Shown here piece after piece: positions 1 through 7,461 of a DNA stretch of 64,000 nt. A program made the position numbers and the translations under genes. The stretch lies in assembly GCF_900105135.1 (NCBI RefSeq), contig NZ_LT629741.1:1550001-1614000 (forward strand), written 5' to 3'. The notes beneath the pieces are model-generated. The model saw nothing but the letters and a program-made list of their open reading frames with translations, did not search any database and was not told the DNA's origin. The stretch's first letter is position 1, and each line of letters begins with the position of its first letter. The stretch is from Gramella sp. MAR_2010_147 (GTDB lineage: Bacteria > Bacteroidota > Bacteroidia > Flavobacteriales > Flavobacteriaceae).

Positions 1-1
1 T

Positions 2-187
2 TTAATGAATGTTGATTTTGTTGAATTATACAGCATTTCAGGACAGTTAATAAAAACCTTCAAGGAAGTACCTACTGAAAGAGCTATTTTACTAAGTATA
101 AACCAGAAATTAAGTTCAGCCGTCTATATTGTTAGAATATATTCCGGTGAGAATACATATTCAAGAAAAGTAATTATCACGAAATAG
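2..187 (+). CDS. C-terminal end of a T9SS-sorted secreted protein (partial)
   Basis: Only the last ~61 codons of a gene entering from the left are present; the frame is open to base 2, so the ATG at 5 is probably internal. The peptide fits a type IX secretion (Por) type A sorting domain: a beta strand ending in ELYSISGQ, a short linker, then AVYIVRIYSGENTYSRKVIITK-like terminal strands with the usual lysine end. Such tails are recognised by the T9SS and removed when cargo is anchored or released at the cell surface. The cargo domain lies outside the window. It ends 1 bp before the convergent rsmG stop. Confidence 0.75.
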   Translation, partial: LMNVDFVELYSISGQLIKTFKEVPTERAILLSINQKLSSAVYIVRIYSGENTYSRKVIITK

Positions 188-188
188 A

Positions 189-818
189 TTAACCCCTATA
201 TTTCATAGGCAGGTAAACTACTTTTTTGGTTTCAAAAAATTCTTCCTCAAAATAATTGGAAAGCTCAAAGATTTTTGCTGTGCGATAATCTTTGAGTTCT
301 TCAGTTAATTCACCACCCTTTAAATAGAGAATTCCATTTTTTAACTCATGGTTACTCTCTTTGGCAATTTTACCTTTAACCCATCTCACGAAAGATGGCA
401 TCACAGCCACAGCCCTGCTAACGATGAAATCATAATTTCCATTTAGCTCTTCTACTCTTTGATTAAAAGATGTGACATTTTTCAAACCAAGTCCTTCAGC
501 AACTTCATCTACCACCTTGATTTTCTTTCCAATAGAATCTACTAAATGAAATATGCTATCAGGGTACATAATAGCCAGAGGAATTCCGGGAAATCCACCT
601 CCCGTTCCAACATCAAGAATTTTAGAATTAGGTTTAAACCTCTGAACCTTCGTAATTCCCAATGAATGCAGGACATGCCGAAGATAAAGCTCATCGATAT
701 CTTTTCTGGAAACGACGTTGATCTTTAAATTCCAATCTTTATATAAGTTCTCTAATTTTTCAAATTTTGAGATCTGATCTTCAGTTAATTCAGGAAAATA
801 TTTTCTAAGTAGTTCCAA
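189..818 (-). CDS. rsmG: 16S rRNA (guanine-527-N7) methyltransferase RsmG
   Basis: RsmG (GidB) makes m7G527 in 16S rRNA using S-adenosylmethionine; its loss typically gives low-level streptomycin resistance. The 209-residue length is normal. The SAM-binding motif DVGTGGGFPG sits at about residues 69-78 and is followed by the family's IPLAI strand; the FIVSRAVA motif comes later. A TACTTTTG -7 element on the minus strand (835-842) lies 16 nt before the ATG, supporting this start and independent transcription. The gene converges with the left-edge T9SS protein and is divergent from the aminotransferase. Identification is firm. Confidence 0.95.
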   Translation of the reverse strand: MELLRKYFPELTEDQISKFEKLENLYKDWNLKINVVSRKDIDELYLRHVLHSLGITKVQRFKPNSKILDVGTGGGFPGIPLAIMYPDSIFHLVDSIGKKIKVVDEVAEGLGLKNVTSFNQRVEELNGNYDFIVSRAVAVMPSFVRWVKGKIAKESNHELKNGILYLKGGELTEELKDYRTAKIFELSNYFEEEFFETKKVVYLPMKYRG

Positions 819-834
819 GGTCTTTTATTTTCTG

Positions 835-842
835 CAAAAGTA
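835..842 (-). promoter_or_regulatory. rsmG promoter -7 box
   Basis: TACTTTTG on the minus strand matches the Bacteroidetes -7 consensus TAnnTTTG, 16 nt before the rsmG start. I see no clear -33 TTTG at normal spacing. Confidence 0.5.
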
Positions 843-879
843 GTTATTTTTTATTGCTATTTTTTTTCAAAATCAGATT

Positions 880-906
880 GGTGGAAATTTTAAAATTTTA
901 ACTTTG
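880..906 (+). promoter_or_regulatory. Promoter of the aspartate aminotransferase gene
   Basis: TAACTTTG at 899-906 matches TAnnTTTG exactly, and a TTG at 878-880 lies 18 bp upstream, a fair -33 spacing for the Bacteroidetes housekeeping sigma factor. The predicted leader to the ATG at 978 is about 65 nt. Confidence 0.55.
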
Positions 907-977
907 AAACTATTCTTAGTTTACCTGAGAATCACGCGCAAAAGAAACAGTTGCATTAAGAATTAAAATTTAAAATC

Positions 978-2165
978 ATGCAAGAAAAATTATCAGATCG
1001 CATTAACTCAATGGCAACCTCCCAAACTCTCGCAATGGCTGCGAAGGCGCGTGAATTAAAAGCTGAAGGAAAAGACATTATTGGTCTAAGCCTTGGGGAA
1101 CCCGATTTTAATACACCAGATTTCATTAAAGAAGCAGCCATACAGGCTATTAATGAAAATTACAACTCCTACACACCCGTAGATGGTTATGTAGAATTAA
1201 AGGATGCGATTATTAATAAATTTAAGAGAGACAATGATCTGGAGTATGATAGATCACAAATTGTAGTTTCCACAGGAGCCAAGCAATCTCTGGCGAATGT
1301 TGCTATGGTTGTACTTAATCCTGGAGATGAAGTGCTACTCCCATGCCCTTACTGGGTAAGTTATGCTGAAATTGTAAAGCTGGCTGAAGGTGTTCCCGTT
1401 GAGGTTCCTACCAGTGTAGAAACAGATTTCAAAATTACTCCAGAGCAACTAGAAGCTGCAATTACACCTAAAACAAAAATGATCTGGTATAGTTCCCCTT
1501 GCAACCCAAGCGGAATGGTGTATAGCAAAGAAGAACTTAGAGCGCTTGCAGATGTTCTTAAAAAATATCCAGATATTATTGTGGTAAGCGACGAAATTTA
1601 CGAACATATAAATTTTGTTGGAGATCACGCATCTATGGCCGGTTTTGAAGATATGTATAACAGAACCGTAACGGTAAATGGAGTTTCAAAAGCCTTTGCC
1701 ATGACCGGCTGGAGAATTGGGTATATTGGTGCTCCTTCTTATATTGCCAGGGCCTGTAATAAAATGCAGGGGCAAATAACCAGTGGAGCTAATTGTATTG
1801 CTCAACGTGCCGTAATTACAGCTTTGGATGCACCGGTAAGTAAGATTAGTCACATGATCGATACTTTCAAAAATCGAAGAAAATTAATTATAGATCTTTT
1901 GAATAATATTGATGGTTTTGTCACTACTGAACCTGAAGGTGCGTTTTATGTTTTCCCTAATGTATCATCTTTCTTCGGAAAAACTATTAAAGGACATGAA
2001 ATAAAGAATGCTACACATTTCAGTCTTTTTATACTAGAGGAAGCAAATGTAGCCACGGTCACCGGAGATGCTTTTGGCAACCCCGATTGTATAAGGATTT
2101 CTTATGCAGCAAGTGAAGATCAAATTACCGAAGCCCTATCCAGAATCAAAAAAGCTTTATCATAA
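978..2165 (+). CDS. aspC: Pyridoxal-phosphate aspartate aminotransferase (class I)
   Basis: A fold-type I aminotransferase of 395 residues, most like the AspB/Ib aspartate aminotransferases that interconvert aspartate and oxaloacetate with 2-oxoglutarate/glutamate. Visible PLP-site elements are SPCNPSG (Asn about 176), VVSDEIYE (Asp about 205) and the Schiff-base lysine in SKAFAMTGWR (Lys about 238), with the C-terminal substrate-carboxylate arginine in CIRISYA. The protein is cytosolic, without signal peptide. It is a single gene with its own promoter and a strong terminator at 2188-2228. Some relatives also act on prephenate or aromatic acids, so substrate scope is inferred from family membership. 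Confidence 0.9.
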   Translation: MQEKLSDRINSMATSQTLAMAAKARELKAEGKDIIGLSLGEPDFNTPDFIKEAAIQAINENYNSYTPVDGYVELKDAIINKFKRDNDLEYDRSQIVVSTGAKQSLANVAMVVLNPGDEVLLPCPYWVSYAEIVKLAEGVPVEVPTSVETDFKITPEQLEAAITPKTKMIWYSSPCNPSGMVYSKEELRALADVLKKYPDIIVVSDEIYEHINFVGDHASMAGFEDMYNRTVTVNGVSKAFAMTGWRIGYIGAPSYIARACNKMQGQITSGANCIAQRAVITALDAPVSKISHMIDTFKNRRKLIIDLLNNIDGFVTTEPEGAFYVFPNVSSFFGKTIKGHEIKNATHFSLFILEEANVATVTGDAFGNPDCIRISYAASEDQITEALSRIKKALS

Positions 2166-2187
2166 AAGTATAATATAGAATATATTT

Positions 2188-2228
2188 AAGCAAAGAAACC
2201 GGCCACTGAGCCGGTTTCTTTGCTTTTT
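2188..2228 (+). terminator. Intrinsic terminator after aspC
   Basis: A perfect 16-bp stem (2188-2203 with 2210-2225) with a 6-nt loop runs into a T tract, 22 bp after the aspC stop. Confidence 0.9.
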
Positions 2229-2251
2229 TAGAAAATATGTAATATTGAAGA

Positions 2252-2269
2252 TAAGCTCCATGGAGCTTA
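2252..2269. repeat. Perfect 18-bp palindrome after trkH
   Basis: TAAGCTCCATGGAGCTTA is a loop-less perfect palindrome 9 bp beyond the trkH stop. On the minus strand it is followed by A/T-rich sequence. It may be a weak trkH 3' end signal or a protein site; the sequence alone does not decide. Confidence 0.4.
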
Positions 2270-2278
2270 AAAAATAAA

Positions 2279-3775
2279 CTATCTATTTCTCCAGAAAAAA
2301 GGAGTCAGGATGATTAATACGGTAAATAATTCAAGTCTACCAATTAACATCAAAAATGCAGTCCACCATTTTCCGAAATCGGGCAACATATCAAAATTAT
2401 TAACAGGGCTCAATCCGCCAAATGCCGGACCAATATTCCCCAGAGAAGAAGCTGCTCCACCAATGGCCGTTTCAAAATCGAGACCCAAAGACGCTAGTAC
2501 AACTGCACCTATAATAAACGAGAGCATATATAGGATAAAGAATCCAAGAATATTGAAAACGATCTCTTTACTAATAGATTTTCCATTAAATCTAACCGGT
2601 AAAATCGCATTGGGATGTAAAGTTCTTTTGAATTCAATAATCCCGTTTTTAATCATAATAATATGGCGCATTACCTTCACACCACCTGCTGTTGATCCTG
2701 CAGAACCACCAAGAAAGAAAAGTCCGAAATATAATATGGTAAGAAATGGTGTCCACATGGTATAATCGGCTGAGACAAATCCTGTAGTTGTAATCACAGT
2801 TAGAACCTGAAATAGTGAATGCCTGAATGCACTTTCTCCTTCTCCCCAAACCATAGGATGGTCTATAGATGAGATACTAACATCTGCCTGAAAATAAACG
2901 ATCAATGCTGAAATTGCTGTAAAACCAAAAATAAAAAATATATACCACTTAAATTCATCATCATGAAGAACCTTACTTATTCTTCCTTTAAAGGAGAAAT
3001 AACTCAAAACAAAGTTACTTCCTGCCAGAAGCATAAATAAAATGATGATATATTGTATTAAAGGATTATCATTCCAAAATGCTAAACTGGCATTTTTAGT
3101 AGAAAAACCTCCAGTGGAGAGAGTACTGAACGCATGATTTATAGCATCAAAAAAAGTCATTCCTGCAGCCCACAATAAAATTGTTTCCGCCAGGGTATAA
3201 GACACATAGATCAACCAAAGTCGCTTGGCTGTATCTGTGATCCGCGGTTTTAATTTATCTGCACTGGGGCCGGGAGACTCTGCCGTAAACAACTGCATTC
3301 CTCCTATTCCCAATAACGGAAGAATAGCAATTGCTAATACTATAATCCCCATTCCCCCTATCCAATGAGTTAGACTCCTCCAGAATAGAATTCCCTTCGG
3401 AATAGCTTCTATATCGTTTAAAATGGAGGCGCCGGTAGTAGTATACCCGGACATTGTTTCAAAAAAAGCATTTGTAAAACCTGGAATAGCCTCACTAATG
3501 AGATAAGGAAGTGACCCGCTTAAGGCCATAAAGATCCAACCAAATGTTACAATTATATACCCTTCCCTAATTTTCACCTCTTTACTATGCCCTCTGGTTG
3601 TGAACATTAATAAAGTACCAATAAAGAGAGTTACTAGTGCCGCTGTGGAAATTTCAAGGGTTACTCCATCCTGATAAAACCAGCTAACCAAAGTTGCCAG
3701 AAGCATAAAGCCGCCATTACATAGCAGCAGCAATCCCATGACATGAAGAATTATTTTATAATTCAGTTTGGGCAT
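2279..3775 (-). CDS. trkH: Potassium uptake channel subunit TrkH
   Basis: A 498-residue inner-membrane protein of the TrkH/KtrB superfamily, the ion-conducting subunit of Trk potassium uptake. It is hydrophobic throughout. The four re-entrant pore loops appear as family-typical segments such as SGYTTTGAS, STLSTGGFST, TTTGFVSADY and SLGNIGPAFGG. It needs the peripheral NAD-binding subunit TrkA, which is encoded immediately upstream: the TrkA stop and TrkH start share a base (TAATG), indicating translational coupling in a trkA-trkH operon. The length is normal for TrkH. Role: K+ homeostasis and osmotic adaptation, expected in a marine cell. Confidence 0.95.
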   Translation of the reverse strand: MPKLNYKIILHVMGLLLLCNGGFMLLATLVSWFYQDGVTLEISTAALVTLFIGTLLMFTTRGHSKEVKIREGYIIVTFGWIFMALSGSLPYLISEAIPGFTNAFFETMSGYTTTGASILNDIEAIPKGILFWRSLTHWIGGMGIIVLAIAILPLLGIGGMQLFTAESPGPSADKLKPRITDTAKRLWLIYVSYTLAETILLWAAGMTFFDAINHAFSTLSTGGFSTKNASLAFWNDNPLIQYIIILFMLLAGSNFVLSYFSFKGRISKVLHDDEFKWYIFFIFGFTAISALIVYFQADVSISSIDHPMVWGEGESAFRHSLFQVLTVITTTGFVSADYTMWTPFLTILYFGLFFLGGSAGSTAGGVKVMRHIIMIKNGIIEFKRTLHPNAILPVRFNGKSISKEIVFNILGFFILYMLSFIIGAVVLASLGLDFETAIGGAASSLGNIGPAFGGLSPVNNFDMLPDFGKWWTAFLMLIGRLELFTVLIILTPFFWRNR

Positions 3776-5124
3776 TATAAGAATAGTTTTTCAACTTTAT
3801 TGATAGATCTGGGAAGACAACATACAACGATCCTGTCACCGGGTTTAATTAGAAAATCACCCAGGGCAATAAGACCTTCTCCATCTCTAATAATACCTCC
3901 TATGATGGCTGATCTTGGAAAATCAAGATCTTTTATCTTTTTATCACTAACCTGTGATTTTGGTTTCACTATAAACTCCAGTAACTCGGCATTCATATTG
4001 TTCAATTTGGTCATTGCTACAACCTCTCCTTTCCTAACAAATCGAAAAATATTATTTGCAGCTAAAAGCTTTTTATTAATTAGAGTGTCTATCCCAATGG
4101 AATGGCTTAGTTGAAAATAATCCATATTTTCAACAAGAGAGATTGTCTTTTTAACGCTTTTAGATTTCGCTACCAGACAGGACATTATATTAGTTTCAGA
4201 ATTTCCCGTTACCGCAATGAAAGCGTCCATATCATGAATATTCTCTTCTTCAAGCAGCTCGACATTTCTTCCATCTCCATTAATAATTAATGTATTGGGG
4301 AGTTCATCTGCAAGTTCATATGCCTTATCTCTATCCTTCTCAACCAGTTTAACTTTAAAATTATTCCGGCATAAATCCTGAGCTGTTTTTCTACCAATTT
4401 TACTACCTCCAAGAACCATCACATTCTTAATATCCTGCTTAATTTTTCCTGTAAGTTTGTAAAGCTCTTCTACACCATTCTTCAGCGTAACAAAATAGAC
4501 CTGATCACCATCTTTAAACTGAGTATCACCCCTTGGAATTAGGGTATATTGAGTGCCAAATCTCTGAATAGCAATTGGAACAAAATTTAATTCAGGAAAA
4601 ATCTTAGCCGCTTCTTTGACAGTCTTCCCCACAAAAGTAGCGGTCCGGGATAAACTAACGCCAATCATCGTCAACGCTCCTTCCTCAAATTCATAGCTAT
4701 CATTAAAAGCAGATTGATTCAGCAGTAATTCAATCTCTCGAGATGCCAAAGCCTCAGGAGAAATCAATTCATCTATACCGAATCTTGTAAACCCTAATTC
4801 TCCCTGATTTTCAAGATATTCAGTATTTGAAATTCTCGCAATAGTCCTTTTAGCTCCAAGTTGTTTAGCCAGTACGCAAACAGTAATATTGGTAGCCTCG
4901 CTAGAAGTTACACTTATTACCATATCTGTATGTTTTACCTGGGCTTCTTTAAGAATTCTAATGGAACTCGCATCACCTTTAACCGTTCTAATATCCAAAT
5001 GAGTATCTGCATAAGCAAGATTATCTCTATTGGGGTCAATTAGCGTGATATCCTGAGATTCAAAGGAAAGTAATTTAGCTAAATGAAATCCTACTTCACC
5101 TGCGCCGGCGATAATTATTTTCAT
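3775..5124 (-). CDS. trkA: Trk system regulatory subunit TrkA (two RCK domains)
   Basis: TrkA is the cytosolic nucleotide-binding ring that gates TrkH. The 449 residues hold two tandem RCK units, each a Rossmann RCK_N followed by RCK_C. The first starts MKIIIAGAGEVGFHLAKLL; the second begins near residue 230 with VMVLGGSKIGRKTA. Each RCK_N has its acidic ribose-binding strand end (LIDPN, LVEKD). It is first gene of the trkA-trkH operon and overlaps trkH by one base. A TAACTTTG -7 box on the minus strand (5148-5155) lies about 23 nt before the start and supports it. Confidence 0.95.
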   Translation of the reverse strand: MKIIIAGAGEVGFHLAKLLSFESQDITLIDPNRDNLAYADTHLDIRTVKGDASSIRILKEAQVKHTDMVISVTSSEATNITVCVLAKQLGAKRTIARISNTEYLENQGELGFTRFGIDELISPEALASREIELLLNQSAFNDSYEFEEGALTMIGVSLSRTATFVGKTVKEAAKIFPELNFVPIAIQRFGTQYTLIPRGDTQFKDGDQVYFVTLKNGVEELYKLTGKIKQDIKNVMVLGGSKIGRKTAQDLCRNNFKVKLVEKDRDKAYELADELPNTLIINGDGRNVELLEEENIHDMDAFIAVTGNSETNIMSCLVAKSKSVKKTISLVENMDYFQLSHSIGIDTLINKKLLAANNIFRFVRKGEVVAMTKLNNMNAELLEFIVKPKSQVSDKKIKDLDFPRSAIIGGIIRDGEGLIALGDFLIKPGDRIVVCCLPRSINKVEKLFL

Positions 5125-5147
5125 ATAACAGCTTCAAATTGTGCTGG

Positions 5148-5155
5148 CAAAGTTA
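5148..5155 (-). promoter_or_regulatory. trkAH promoter -7 box
   Basis: TAACTTTG on the minus strand is an exact TAnnTTTG match 23 nt before the trkA ATG; no convincing -33 element was seen. Confidence 0.5.
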
Positions 5156-5233
5156 AGCTATTTTAAAGAAACGAAAAATCAGATCTTAAAGATAAAATTT
5201 TATTGATTAGCAAGGTATTTTAAGCATATGGGT

Positions 5234-5241
5234 TATCTTTG
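5234..5241 (+). promoter_or_regulatory. menG-porT promoter -7 box
   Basis: TATCTTTG ends 15 nt before the ATG at 5257, implying a very short leader. It overlaps the in-frame TTG at 5239, which argues against that TTG as the start. Confidence 0.6.
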
Positions 5242-5256
5242 ACCCAAATTTTTTCT

Positions 5257-5985
5257 ATGAGTAAAAAGGTTACGCCTTACAAGGATTCCAAACTCACAAA
5301 AAAGAAGCAGGTAGAGCAAATGTTTGATAACATATCAGGCAATTATGATGGGCTGAACCGTGTGATCTCTTTAGGAACGGATGTGAAATGGAGAAAAAAA
5401 GTAGTTGCTACTATAGCGGCTACAAACCCGGAGAGTATTCTAGATATTGCAACTGGCACAGGTGACCTTGCTATACAAATGGTAAACACAGGAGCTAAAC
5501 GCATTGTGGGTTTAGATCTCTCTCAAGGCATGCTAGATGTGGGTCGTAAGAAGATCTCGGAAAAAGGACTCGATTCCCAAATCGAGATGATCCAGGGAGA
5601 TTCAGAAAACCTTCCTTTTGAAAAAAATTCTTTTGATGCTATTACCGTCGCCTTTGGAGTCAGAAATTTCGAAAATCTTGAAAAAGGTCTTGAAGAAATT
5701 CATAGAGTTTTGAAACCCGGGGGTATTTTCGTAGTATTGGAAACTTCGGTACCAACAAAATTTCCCTACAAACAAGGTTATCGTTTATATTCTAATCTAA
5801 TACTACCTGTTATCGGAAAAATATTTTCAAAAGACAAGGATGCATATTCCTACCTTAGTGAAAGTGCAGCTAATTTTCCTTATGGCGATGCTTTCAACAA
5901 TATTTTACTAAAAGTTGGGTTTATAGATGTAGAAGATTTGCCTCAAACATTTGGCGTTTCAACAATATACATTGCTTCAAAGTAA
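5257..5985 (+). CDS. menG: Demethylmenaquinone methyltransferase
   Basis: A UbiE/MenG-family SAM-dependent C-methyltransferase (242 residues) for the last step of menaquinone synthesis; flavobacteria use menaquinone, so the MenG role is inferred over ubiquinone. Motif I is [10 protein letters not shown]. The family signatures include [19 protein letters not shown] near the N-terminus and TVAFGVRNF plus RVLKPGG later. The start at ATG 5257 is preferred over an in-frame TTG at 5239, because that TTG sits inside the promoter -7 box and MSKKV is a normal N-terminus. The porT start follows 4 bp after the stop, so the two are co-transcribed. Confidence 0.92.
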   Translation: MSKKVTPYKDSKLTKKKQVEQMFDNISGNYDGLNRVISLGTDVKWRKKVVATIAATNPESILDIATGTGDLAIQMVNTGAKRIVGLDLSQGMLDVGRKKISEKGLDSQIEMIQGDSENLPFEKNSFDAITVAFGVRNFENLEKGLEEIHRVLKPGGIFVVLETSVPTKFPYKQGYRLYSNLILPVIGKIFSKDKDAYSYLSESAANFPYGDAFNNILLKVGFIDVEDLPQTFGVSTIYIASK

Positions 5986-5989
5986 TACC

Positions 5990-6697
5990 ATGAAAAAATT
6001 AATTGCGATAATTCTTATTGCTCTATTTTATAATACCTCCCAAGCTCAAATATTCTCCGGAGAACGCGTACTAAATCAGCAAAATTTTGATCAACAACGC
6101 TGGTCCTGGGGTTATTTTCTAGGTTTAAACAGTTATGACTTTAATTTTGACTACGAAAATTACAATCCTAGTCCCGTTACTGGACAAGATTTTGTTGTTG
6201 AGAAAAGAATTGGGTTTAATGTGGGTCTAATTGGAAATTTAAAACTGAACAACAATATTGATTTAAGAATTGAACCTGGTGTTAATTTTAACACCCGAGG
6301 CTTTCAAGCATTAAGAGCTGATGCAAACACTTACAGAGAAATTAGCTCCACTTACGTTCATATTCCTTTACTGGTTAAATTCAATGCCAACAGGCTCAAT
6401 AATTTTAGACCTTTTGTAGTTGGGGGGGTATCCACTTCGATTAACTTAAGTAGTAATGAAAATAATCCGGATGATAATAGCGCAGGACAGTTTCGTATGA
6501 CTACCAATTCCTATTATTACGAAATAGGCTTCGGAATTGACCTGTACTTATACTATTTTAAATTATCACCATCAATTCGCGGTGTATTTGCTATAAATGA
6601 TGAACTTATTAGAGATGAAGATCCAAATAGTTTATACACGGGTAATGTAGACAAAATGTCTTCAAGAGCTATATTTATAAACTTTACTTTTCAATAG
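5990..6697 (+). CDS. porT: T9SS/gliding outer-membrane protein PorT
   Basis: A 235-residue outer-membrane beta-barrel with signal peptide (MKKLIAIILIALFYNTSQAQ). Its alternating amphipathic strands, aromatic-rich ends and LKLNNNIDLRIEPGVNFNTRG-type segments fit the PorT family, which is essential for type IX secretion in Porphyromonas gingivalis and relatives. The position directly behind menG/ubiE is the usual one in Flavobacteriaceae and strengthens the call. ATG 5990 is chosen because the signal peptide starts there; a longer reading from 5951 would run into menG. It fits the T9SS tails on the left-edge protein and on the 2044-residue repeat protein. A generic PorT-like barrel cannot be excluded from sequence alone. 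Confidence 0.8.
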   Translation: MKKLIAIILIALFYNTSQAQIFSGERVLNQQNFDQQRWSWGYFLGLNSYDFNFDYENYNPSPVTGQDFVVEKRIGFNVGLIGNLKLNNNIDLRIEPGVNFNTRGFQALRADANTYREISSTYVHIPLLVKFNANRLNNFRPFVVGGVSTSINLSSNENNPDDNSAGQFRMTTNSYYYEIGFGIDLYLYYFKLSPSIRGVFAINDELIRDEDPNSLYTGNVDKMSSRAIFINFTFQ

Positions 6698-7424
6698 CGG
6701 AATTTCTTCTGAATTCACTTAAAATTATTGAGGTTGCAGTGGCCACATTCAGGCTTTCGGTCTCACGTATGTTACCGAATTGAGGAATTGTTATCTTTTT
6801 TGAAATTAAATTTTGAATTTCTTGAGAAATACCGTTTGCCTCATTACCCATAACCAAAAAAGCCTCTTCAGGCAATTTTGCTGAATATATATTCTCTCCA
6901 TCCAGCATAGTCCCAAAAACTGGCATATGGCTGTTTTTTTTCAGAAAAGGCAATAAGTCATTGTAAGAAATGCTCACCCTAGTTAAAGAGCCCATACTAG
7001 CCTGTACAACTTTTGGATTAAAACAATCTACTGTATCTGGAGAACAAATAAGGTTTTCAATACCAAACCAATCACACAACCTTATGATCGTTCCTAAATT
7101 CCCAGGATCCCTAATCCCATCCAACACCAGAGTTAAACCTTTTGACTGGTTTTCTTCATTTCTCGGAATTTCAAAAACAGCCAGTGCATTTTGAGGAGTC
7201 TTTAGAAAACTTATTTTCTTTAAATCCTTTTGATCTATTTTATTTAAAAATCTGTCAGCAACTTCAAACTGTTCTTCAGTGAAATAGAGTGATACTAGTT
7301 TAAAATCAGAATCTAAAAATTCCTTCACTCCTTTCAAACCTTCCACCACAAAGAGTTTATGCTTATTTCTAAACTTTTTTTGAGAAAGACTTTTTATTAA
7401 CTTAATCTGGCTTTTGCTAAGCAT
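6684..7424 (-). CDS. TrmH/SpoU-family RNA 2'-O-methyltransferase
   Basis: A 246-residue SPOUT methyltransferase that should 2'-O-methylate a ribose in rRNA or tRNA. An N-terminal SpoU_sub_bind domain (KHKLFVVEGLKGVKEFL) is followed by the knotted catalytic domain with its three family motifs: LDGIRDPGNLGTIIR, LVMGNEANGIS and IPQFGNIRETESLNVATA. The start at 7424 is preferred; an in-frame extension to 7535 would cover the tamL promoter and coding start and adds a non-conserved leader. The 3' end overlaps the convergent porT end by 14 bp. The exact RNA target is not evident. Confidence 0.88.
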   Translation of the reverse strand: MLSKSQIKLIKSLSQKKFRNKHKLFVVEGLKGVKEFLDSDFKLVSLYFTEEQFEVADRFLNKIDQKDLKKISFLKTPQNALAVFEIPRNEENQSKGLTLVLDGIRDPGNLGTIIRLCDWFGIENLICSPDTVDCFNPKVVQASMGSLTRVSISYNDLLPFLKKNSHMPVFGTMLDGENIYSAKLPEEAFLVMGNEANGISQEIQNLISKKITIPQFGNIRETESLNVATATSIILSEFRRNSAIEK

Positions 7425-7434
7425 TAAAAAAATG

Positions 7435-7442
7435 TATTTTTG
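7435..7442 (+). promoter_or_regulatory. tamL promoter -7 box
   Basis: TATTTTTG matches TAnnTTTG and ends 19 nt before the TTG start of tamL at 7462, supporting that unusual start codon. Confidence 0.55.
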
Positions 7443-7461
7443 AGCCACTAAACGTCTATGT

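Noticed and set aside
5239..5256. Upstream TTG as menG start
   Set aside because: The TTG lies inside the TATCTTTG -7 box, and ATG 5257 gives the normal N-terminus.
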